From the NCBI RefSeq assembly GCF_001294335.1, contig NZ_LGKG01000046.1:62001-126000 (forward strand): DNA of 64,000 nt. The letters run 5' to 3'. The notes under the pieces are model-generated. The model ran no database searches. It saw only the letters and a program-made list of their open reading frames with translations, and was not told the origin of the DNA. Both the position numbers and the translations under genes were made by a program. The stretch comes from Streptomyces chattanoogensis (GTDB taxonomy: Bacteria; Actinomycetota; Actinomycetes; Streptomycetales; Streptomycetaceae). Shown piece by piece: positions 59,335 to 64,000 of the stretch (positions are counted from its first letter, which is position 1; the number at the start of each line of letters is the position of its first letter).

Positions 59335-59695
59335 TCGCAGATGCGCACAACGGTCCGGCCGGGGCAGTCCCCGGCCGGACCGTTCATGTGGACGCCTGCT
59401 TGTCGTCCGCCCGTACGCCGAGGACCGCGTAGGGGTGAATGTGCAGGGACTGCGTGGTGTTTCAAGGTCAACTCCCGCCAGTCCGCTGCTTGTTGATCTC
59501 GCCGTTGATCTCACTACCGATCTCAAGGACTTCCTCTCCTTCATGTCGGGTCGTCAGCGGTCGAGCGCCTATGACTCGCTGCTCACCGAGGCGTGAGCGA
59601 GCGCACGGATTGACTGTCGGCCGGCCGGCGAACGCCGCGAGGACTGCGGCGGGATTGTCTGGTCGGCCACCTCTCCGACCCTCTCGGCTCGGCGC
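59335..59695. other. Gap after the PE-PPE gene
   Basis: It holds the terminator at 59349-59384. The rest, between convergent genes, carries no frame that I can support. Confidence 0.4.
59349..59384. terminator. Hairpin terminator of the PE-PPE gene
   Basis: AACGGTCCGGCCGGGG and CCCCGGCCGGACCGTT form a perfect 16-bp stem with the loop CAGT, 15 bases after the stop codon. Confidence 0.85.
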
Positions 59696-60151
59696 TCAGC
59701 GCTGGGCGGCCGGGATGAGGCTCGGGGCGAACCTGTGGGAAAGGGATTCCAGCAGGGACTTGCGCTTGGTGTTGTGGAAGGCCGCGATGAGCCACCTCCC
59801 GTCGGGCTGCCGGATCAGCGTGTAGGTCTGGACCTTGGTGAGCTTGTGCGGCCGTTTTCCCTTGTAGGTGTCGCCGCGCCCGTTGACGACGGCCACGTCC
59901 GGCCCGTGGAAGCGCAGGTCGACGACCTCGTCCGCGAGCTTGGTGCCCTTCAGGAAGGTCGTGAACAGAGTGCGGTGGCTGTCCACGATGTCCTGGCGTC
60001 CCTGGTAGAGGGTGCCGACGTAGGTGACATAGGTGGCGTCCTCGGTGAACAGCTCGCCGTAGGCGTCCGCATCGTGTCGCTCCCAGGCGGAGACGAGTGC
60101 GTCCAGCGCTGAGGTGACTGCGGCGGTGTCATGGTGGTGGTTGCTGGACAT
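59696..60151 (-). CDS. SgcJ/EcaC-type (SnoaL-like) protein
   Basis: A 151-residue protein of the SnoaL-like (NTF2) fold. 'AVTSALDALVSAWERHDADAYGELFTEDATYVTYVGTLYQGRQDIVDSHRTLF' is the pattern of the SgcJ/EcaC oxidoreductase family, and 'VQTYTLIRQPDGRWLIAAFHNTKR' closes the cone. Members are found in enediyne and other clusters and may be lyases or binding proteins. It is divergent from the MarR gene across 93 bases that hold a perfect dyad, so it is likely the MarR-controlled target. Confidence 0.87.
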   Translation of the reverse strand: MSSNHHHDTAAVTSALDALVSAWERHDADAYGELFTEDATYVTYVGTLYQGRQDIVDSHRTLFTTFLKGTKLADEVVDLRFHGPDVAVVNGRGDTYKGKRPHKLTKVQTYTLIRQPDGRWLIAAFHNTKRKSLLESLSHRFAPSLIPAAQR

Positions 60152-60203
60152 GGCGGGCGACTCCCCAGCTAGTTAGACTAGAGCAGATTCTGAATTTGGG
60201 CAG

Positions 60204-60223
60204 TATCTGCATGTGTGCAGATA
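60204..60223. promoter_or_regulatory. MarR operator candidate (8-4-8 dyad)
   Basis: TATCTGCA - TGTG - TGCAGATA, perfect arms, lies in the divergent gap between the SnoaL-like gene and the MarR gene. Further along, CTAG occurs twice (near 60166 and 60177). The dyad is close to the MarR start and probably represses both promoters. Confidence 0.7.
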
Positions 60224-60244
60224 TATTAGGAGCGGACTCCGGAG

Positions 60245-60745
60245 ATGGCAATCCCCTTGAGCGGCACAGACGAGCATGTGATCTTCCGTCAGTACCTGGA
60301 TGCGGTAGGACTCCAGGGCCTGGCCAGTGCGGAAGCCGCGGGACTGCACACATCGGAGTGGTACGCGCTCAGCCTGATCGCCCAGGAAGGCAGCCTCTCC
60401 TCGGGCGAGCTCGCCACCCGGACCGGGCTCACCACCGGCGCCACCACCCGCCTGATCGACCGCCTCGAGCGGGCCGGGTACGCGCGCCGCACCGCGGACC
60501 CCAAGGACCGCAGGCGGGTGATCGTCGAGCCGATCCCGGACGCGCTCGCCGGGATCGAGGAGGTTGTCGCCCCCGCCCGCCGTCATATTGCCGACGTCTT
60601 GGCGCGCTACACCCCCGAGCAGCGGGACCTGCTGTTCGACTACTTCGCGCACGCCGCACCGGCGTTTCGCGCGGCCACCGAGGAGATCCGCAAGTCGATG
60701 CCCCCCAGGCGCGGCGGGGGCGCCCGGTCCAAGGGCGGCAGCTGA
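60245..60745 (+). CDS. MarR-family transcriptional regulator
   Basis: A 166-residue MarR protein. The winged helix has 'LHTSEWYALSLIAQEGSLSSGELATRTGLTTGATTRLIDRLERAGYARRTADPKDRRRVIV' with the DxRxR wing. The last 40 residues form the dimerisation helices. It is divergent from the SnoaL-like gene and preceded by the dyad at 60204-60223. Ligand unknown. Confidence 0.92.
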   Translation: MAIPLSGTDEHVIFRQYLDAVGLQGLASAEAAGLHTSEWYALSLIAQEGSLSSGELATRTGLTTGATTRLIDRLERAGYARRTADPKDRRRVIVEPIPDALAGIEEVVAPARRHIADVLARYTPEQRDLLFDYFAHAAPAFRAATEEIRKSMPPRRGGGARSKGGS

Positions 60746-60912
60746 CCACAGACACCGCGGATGCGTCGGTGTCACGTTGCCGCAACGCCCGCAGCGCCAG
60801 CATGGACATGAACCCTGTCAACCTAGGGGACTTCCGGAAACCGGAAGGTCTTCAGCGGTGGACGGGAAGGGGCCTTGCGTCGGCGCGACGGTGCACTGGT
60901 GGACGCGGTGCC

Positions 60913-60945
60913 GGCAGCGGTCAGGTCCTGGACCTGACCGCTGCC
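60913..60945. terminator. Very stable hairpin, likely terminator of the MarR gene
   Basis: GGCAGCGGTCAGGTC and GACCTGACCGCTGCC form a perfect 15-bp stem with a CTG loop. It lies about 170 bases after the MarR stop and 90 before the amidase start. It may also attenuate transcription into the lysin genes. Confidence 0.65.
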
Positions 60946-61034
60946 CCGCCTTGGCCCTCGACAGGCAGCCCCCCGTAGCGTCGCGCGTGGCCTGGCCTCC
61001 GTTCTGGCACCCGTCCGCCCGGGAGGAGGACGCC

Positions 61035-61640
61035 ATGGCTGCACCCATGACGGCGGACCGCATGCTCACAGCGCTCCGCGACGAGCATCTGACGGTGAAA
61101 GAGATACGCGACTGGCGCCACCACAACCGCAACCACAAGGGCCCGTTCAGCAATGTGAACGGGGTGATGATCCACCACACGGTCACTTCCGGCATCGAGG
61201 GAACCATCAAACTCTGCTACGACGGTGACTCGAGCCTGCCCGGCCCGCGATGCCACGGTGTCATCGGCAAGGACGGTGTGGTCTACATGGTGGGCAACGG
61301 CCGCACGAACCATGCCGGCAAGGGGGACGACGACGTGCTGCAGGCCGTCATCGAGGAGCGGCCGTTGCCTCCGCGCAACGAGCTGAACACGGACGGCAAC
61401 GCCAGGTTCTACGGGTTCGAGTGCGAGAACCTCGGTGACGGGGACGATCCTTGGCCGGAGGCGCAGCTCGAGGCCATCGAGAAGGCCGCGGCCGCGGTCT
61501 GCCGTGTGCACGGATGGCACGCCGCCAGTGTGATCGGCCACCTGGAGTGGCAGATGGGCAAGATCGACCCCAAGGGATTCACGATGGCCGGCATGCGCGA
61601 GAGGGTCGGTCGGCGCCTCGCCGGTCCGCCCAGCGGCTGA
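61035..61640 (+). CDS. N-acetylmuramoyl-L-alanine amidase (PGRP fold), phage-type
   Basis: A 201-residue Amidase_2 domain protein. 'NGVMIHHTVTSGIEGTIKLC' holds the zinc His of the family, 'ARFYGFECENLGDGDDPW' is the conserved ENLGDG stretch, and 'IGHLEWQMGKIDP' has a further His and the C-terminal ligand region. These enzymes split the bond between muramic acid and the peptide. There is no signal peptide. The gene is followed 24 bases later by a muramidase, an arrangement of phage lysis cassettes. Start: ATG after GGAGGAGG; the upstream part of the frame is not coding. Confidence 0.85.
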   Translation: MAAPMTADRMLTALRDEHLTVKEIRDWRHHNRNHKGPFSNVNGVMIHHTVTSGIEGTIKLCYDGDSSLPGPRCHGVIGKDGVVYMVGNGRTNHAGKGDDDVLQAVIEERPLPPRNELNTDGNARFYGFECENLGDGDDPWPEAQLEAIEKAAAAVCRVHGWHAASVIGHLEWQMGKIDPKGFTMAGMRERVGRRLAGPPSG

Positions 61641-61664
61641 CGGCTCACCGAGGAGCTGACCACC

Positions 61665-62207
61665 ATGACGATCAAAGGAATCGACGTTTCGGGACACCAG
61701 TCGGAGAAATACGCCACGGACGGTTTCGACTTCGTCTTCATCAAAATCACCGAGGGTCACACGTTCGTGAACTCCAAGTGGGTCGCGCAGCGAAAGACCG
61801 CACGCAACGCCGGACTTGTGACCGGTTTCTATCATTTCGCTCGCCCCGGAGCGTTTGAGCAGCAGGTCGACTTCTTCCTTGACAAGATCAATCTTGTGGA
61901 GGGGGACATGCTCGTCCTCGACTGGGAGGACAAAGGCATCTCGAACGCCTGGAAGGACAGCTGGCTCAAGCGCGTGCAGAAGAAGAACCCCGGTCACAAG
62001 ACGCTGCTCTACTGCAACCAGGATTTCTGGCTGCACCGTGACACCACGTCCTTCGCCGGAGACGGCCTGTGGATCGCCCACTACAACGGCAAACCGGGGA
62101 AGCCGGACATCCAGCATCCGTGGGTGTTCCACCAGTTCACGGACCACCCGATCGACACGAACGTCGGAAACTTCAAGGACAAGGCGGCGCTGCAGAGCTG
62201 GGCCTGA
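61665..62207 (+). CDS. GH25 lysozyme (muramidase), phage-type
   Basis: A 180-residue glycoside hydrolase family 25 protein. 'IKGIDVSGHQSEKYATDGFDFVFIKITEGHTFVN' holds the first catalytic Asp, and 'MLVLDWEDKGIS' the D-x-E pair; 'GLWIAHYNGKPGKP' is the last strand. The enzyme cuts the beta-1,4 bond between MurNAc and GlcNAc. It has no signal peptide or wall-binding domain. It likely works with the preceding amidase, from which it is separated by 24 bases. Confidence 0.9.
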   Translation: MTIKGIDVSGHQSEKYATDGFDFVFIKITEGHTFVNSKWVAQRKTARNAGLVTGFYHFARPGAFEQQVDFFLDKINLVEGDMLVLDWEDKGISNAWKDSWLKRVQKKNPGHKTLLYCNQDFWLHRDTTSFAGDGLWIAHYNGKPGKPDIQHPWVFHQFTDHPIDTNVGNFKDKAALQSWA

Positions 62208-62237
62208 TGAGTTGGCGGGACCCATCACCGTGCGGAG

Positions 62238-62708
62238 TCAGAGCCCCGCTTCGTTCTCCAGGTTGTGGGTCATCCGTTCCAGGACGGTGACGGCGGTCCG
62301 GTACTCGTCATGCGTGATGCCGGCCGTCGACAGCTCGCGGAAGGCGTGGATGCGCTCGGCGACGTTCGCGAGGCGGGTGCGGCCGTGTTCGGTCAGGGTG
62401 AGGCGGCCCGGCTCCGGGCGGCCGGCCCAGCCGTCGGCGATGACTGTTTCGATGGCGGCGGTCAGGGTGGCGACGGTGGCGTTGGCGGTCAGGGTGGCCA
62501 GAACTTCGGCGTCGGCGGCCTGCGGAGCTTCCTTGACGACGTTGAGGACCTGCCAGGCGGTCCGGGTGAGGCCGAACTCGGCCAGCATGGCGTTCATGTA
62601 GCGGGTGAGGGCTTTGTCGGTGCGGTTGAGCCAGTAACCGATGGGCTTCGTGTTGCTGGGTTTCCTGTCGATGGCTTCATGCCGAGGGGGTTGGCCGAGG
62701 GGGTGCAT
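62238..62708 (-). CDS. MarR-family regulator of the exporter
   Basis: A 156-residue MarR protein. 'TKPIGYWLNRTDKALTRYMNAMLAEFGLTRTAWQVLNVVKEA' is the dimer helix and HTH region; the wing is 'GRPEPGRLTLTEHGRTRLA'. It lies 18 bases after the MFS gene, in one operon. Probably represses the exporter until a toxic compound binds; known from many MarR/MFS pairs, inferred here. Confidence 0.88.
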   Translation of the reverse strand: MHPLGQPPRHEAIDRKPSNTKPIGYWLNRTDKALTRYMNAMLAEFGLTRTAWQVLNVVKEAPQAADAEVLATLTANATVATLTAAIETVIADGWAGRPEPGRLTLTEHGRTRLANVAERIHAFRELSTAGITHDEYRTAVTVLERMTHNLENEAGL

Positions 62709-62726
62709 TTCCTGCTCCTGAGGGGG

Positions 62727-64000
62727 TCAGTGATGTCGCGGCCGGGCTTTGCGCGGCAGCAGGCCCACGAGGGCGCAGCAGACGAGGACGGCCGCGGCGA
62801 CCACGGCGAGACTGTGGACGGCTGCGGTCGTGGCCTCGCCGCGGGTGTGGAAGTAGACGGTGGTGACGCCCGCGGCGCCGATGCTGTTGGCGAGCTGCGC
62901 GACGGCGGAGAGCGAACCACTGGCGCTGCCCGACTCCTTGGGGCCGACGTCGCCGAGGGTGACCTCGTAGACGGTGCCGAAGCAGGAGCCGAGCCCCAGG
63001 CCGGTGACGAAGACCGGGGCGACGAGCATCCACGCGGTGGGGCTGGTGGCGTGGGCCAGGATGAGCAGCGACAGTGTGCCGGTCAGTGTGAGCAGCAGGC
63101 CGATGAGGATGAGCGTGCGGCCGAGGCGGGCCATCAGACGGTGCCCGGCGATCGAGGCGAGGATGATGCCGGCGGCGACCGGGGCGAGGCCGAGCGAGGT
63201 CTGGGTCGGGGTGCGATGCAGCCCGTTCTGGAGGAAGAGGGAGAGGACGAGCAGCAGTCCGGCGACCGCCGCGTTGAAGACGAGGCCGAGGATCAGGCCC
63301 GAAGTGAAGCCGCGGTTCTTCAGCAGTGAGGGTTCGATGAGCGGGTCGGCGGCGCTTCGCTGACGCAGACAGAACAGCGCGAAGAGCAGGGCGCCGGCGG
63401 TGAGGGAGAGGACCGGTACGGGCGTCCAGCCGTGGCCGGAGCCGTCGATCAGGCCGTAGAGCAGGCCGAGCATCGTGGCGGCGAGCAGTCCGGCGCCCGG
63501 GGCATCGACGGTGACCGTCCGGTCGCCGCTGTCGCGGGGCAGCAGCCGGGCGGCCAGGGCGATCGCCAGGCCGCCGAGGGCGATGTTGATCAGGAACATG
63601 GAGCGCCAGCCGAAGGCGTCGATGAGGACCCCGGCGAGGACCGGGCCGCTGATCGCCGACAGGCCCAGGCAGGGGGCGAAGACGCCGAACGCCTTGCCGA
63701 TCTCGTGCGGGGGGAAGACCGCGCGGAGGATGCCGAAGCCCTGCGGGATCACGAGGGCGCCGAAGGCTCCCTGGAGCAGGCGGAACCCGATGACCGAGGC
63801 GGGTCCTGCGGCCAGGCCGCAGGCGACGGACGCGAGCGTGAAGCCGGTCAGGCCGGTCAGGAACAGGCGGCGGCGGCCGAACTTGTCGCCGAGCCTGCCG
63901 CCGACGACCAGCAGAACGCCCATGGCCAGGGCGTAGCCGGCACCCAGCCACTGGACCAGGGCGTCGCCGCCGTGCAGGTCGGTGGCGATGGTCGGGGCGG
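62727..64000 (-). CDS. MFS multidrug transporter, DHA2-like (partial)
   Basis: A partial gene that runs off the window; about 424 residues are present at the C-terminal side. 'WLGAGYALAMGVLLVVGGRLGDKFGRRRLFLTGLTGFTLASVACGLA' is the loop 2-3 motif GRLGDKFGRR of drug/proton antiporters. About 12 hydrophobic segments are seen, with a DHA2-type layout of 14 helices if the missing part is added. The MarR gene follows. Expected to export antibiotics or toxic compounds, driven by the proton gradient. Confidence 0.88.
   Translation of the reverse strand, partial: APTIATDLHGGDALVQWLGAGYALAMGVLLVVGGRLGDKFGRRRLFLTGLTGFTLASVACGLAAGPASVIGFRLLQGAFGALVIPQGFGILRAVFPPHEIGKAFGVFAPCLGLSAISGPVLAGVLIDAFGWRSMFLINIALGGLAIALAARLLPRDSGDRTVTVDAPGAGLLAATMLGLLYGLIDGSGHGWTPVPVLSLTAGALLFALFCLRQRSAADPLIEPSLLKNRGFTSGLILGLVFNAAVAGLLLVLSLFLQNGLHRTPTQTSLGLAPVAAGIILASIAGHRLMARLGRTLILIGLLLTLTGTLSLLILAHATSPTAWMLVAPVFVTGLGLGSCFGTVYEVTLGDVGPKESGSASGSLSAVAQLANSIGAAGVTTVYFHTRGEATTAAVHSLAVVAAAVLVCCALVGLLPRKARPRHH

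Overview
The window is high-GC actinomycete DNA, almost certainly from a Streptomyces chromosome, probably a variable arm. The evidence is the strong GC bias at third codon positions, frequent GTG/TTG starts, many ATGA/GTGA stop-start overlaps, and lineage hallmarks: a complete conservon with a CYP157-type P450, an AfsR/SARP-type regulator, TTA (bldA-dependent) codons in a terpene synthase and a NACHT gene, and SCO6745-, DUF6585- and TioE-like families. No rRNA, tRNA, CRISPR array or intact insertion sequence was seen.

Region by region. 0-10 kb: small detoxification and regulatory genes (VOC proteins, a patatin-like lipase, a HEAT-repeat protein beside a MerR-HEAT fusion, a PPOX oxidoreductase, an O-methyltransferase, a LysR/flavin-monooxygenase divergent pair, and a methyltransferase-VOC-ribbon-helix-helix operon with iteron-like repeats). 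10-21 kb: a frameshifted DinB gene, an AraC regulator, two membrane proteins, a tandem-MerR regulator divergent from an erythromycin esterase, a sugar-alcohol locus (MFS, DeoR, zinc dehydrogenase) and two hypothetical proteins.

21.3-31.2 kb: the most unusual locus, eight minus-strand genes that are largely translationally coupled: Rieske oxygenase, PaaA-like diiron protein, radical SAM enzyme, FAAL-ACP-KS megasynthase without an AT domain, free ACP, type II thioesterase, ferritin-like diiron oxygenase and hotdog thioesterase. I read it as a compact pathway in which a free carboxylic acid is adenylated onto a carrier protein, possibly elongated once, oxidised by several iron enzymes and released by a thioesterase. 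I cannot match it to a known product. A triple direct repeat with 11-bp spacing, like a SARP operator, lies upstream.

31.8-41.2 kb: SCO6745-type and MmpS-like proteins, a type B carboxylesterase, a YCII pseudogene, a GT-C-type mannosyltransferase whose start lies in a heptanucleotide repeat, an ECF-like sigma factor with a membrane partner, an LRV-repeat protein and a bacterial serpin. 41.8-47.6 kb: a terpene synthase converging on a conservon (CvnA-D) and a P450 that lacks the ExxR motif. 48.5-60 kb: peptidase E, membrane and secreted proteins, a zinc-ribbon membrane protein and a small partner sharing a glycine-rich motif, an HTH-NACHT-transmembrane NTPase (candidate phage-defence or signalling protein), a LuxR-SARP fusion with DUF6585, and a secreted PE-PPE-type hydrolase. 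60-64 kb: a MarR/SnoaL-like pair, two phage-type lysins without signal peptides, and a MarR gene behind a DHA2-type MFS exporter that runs off the window.
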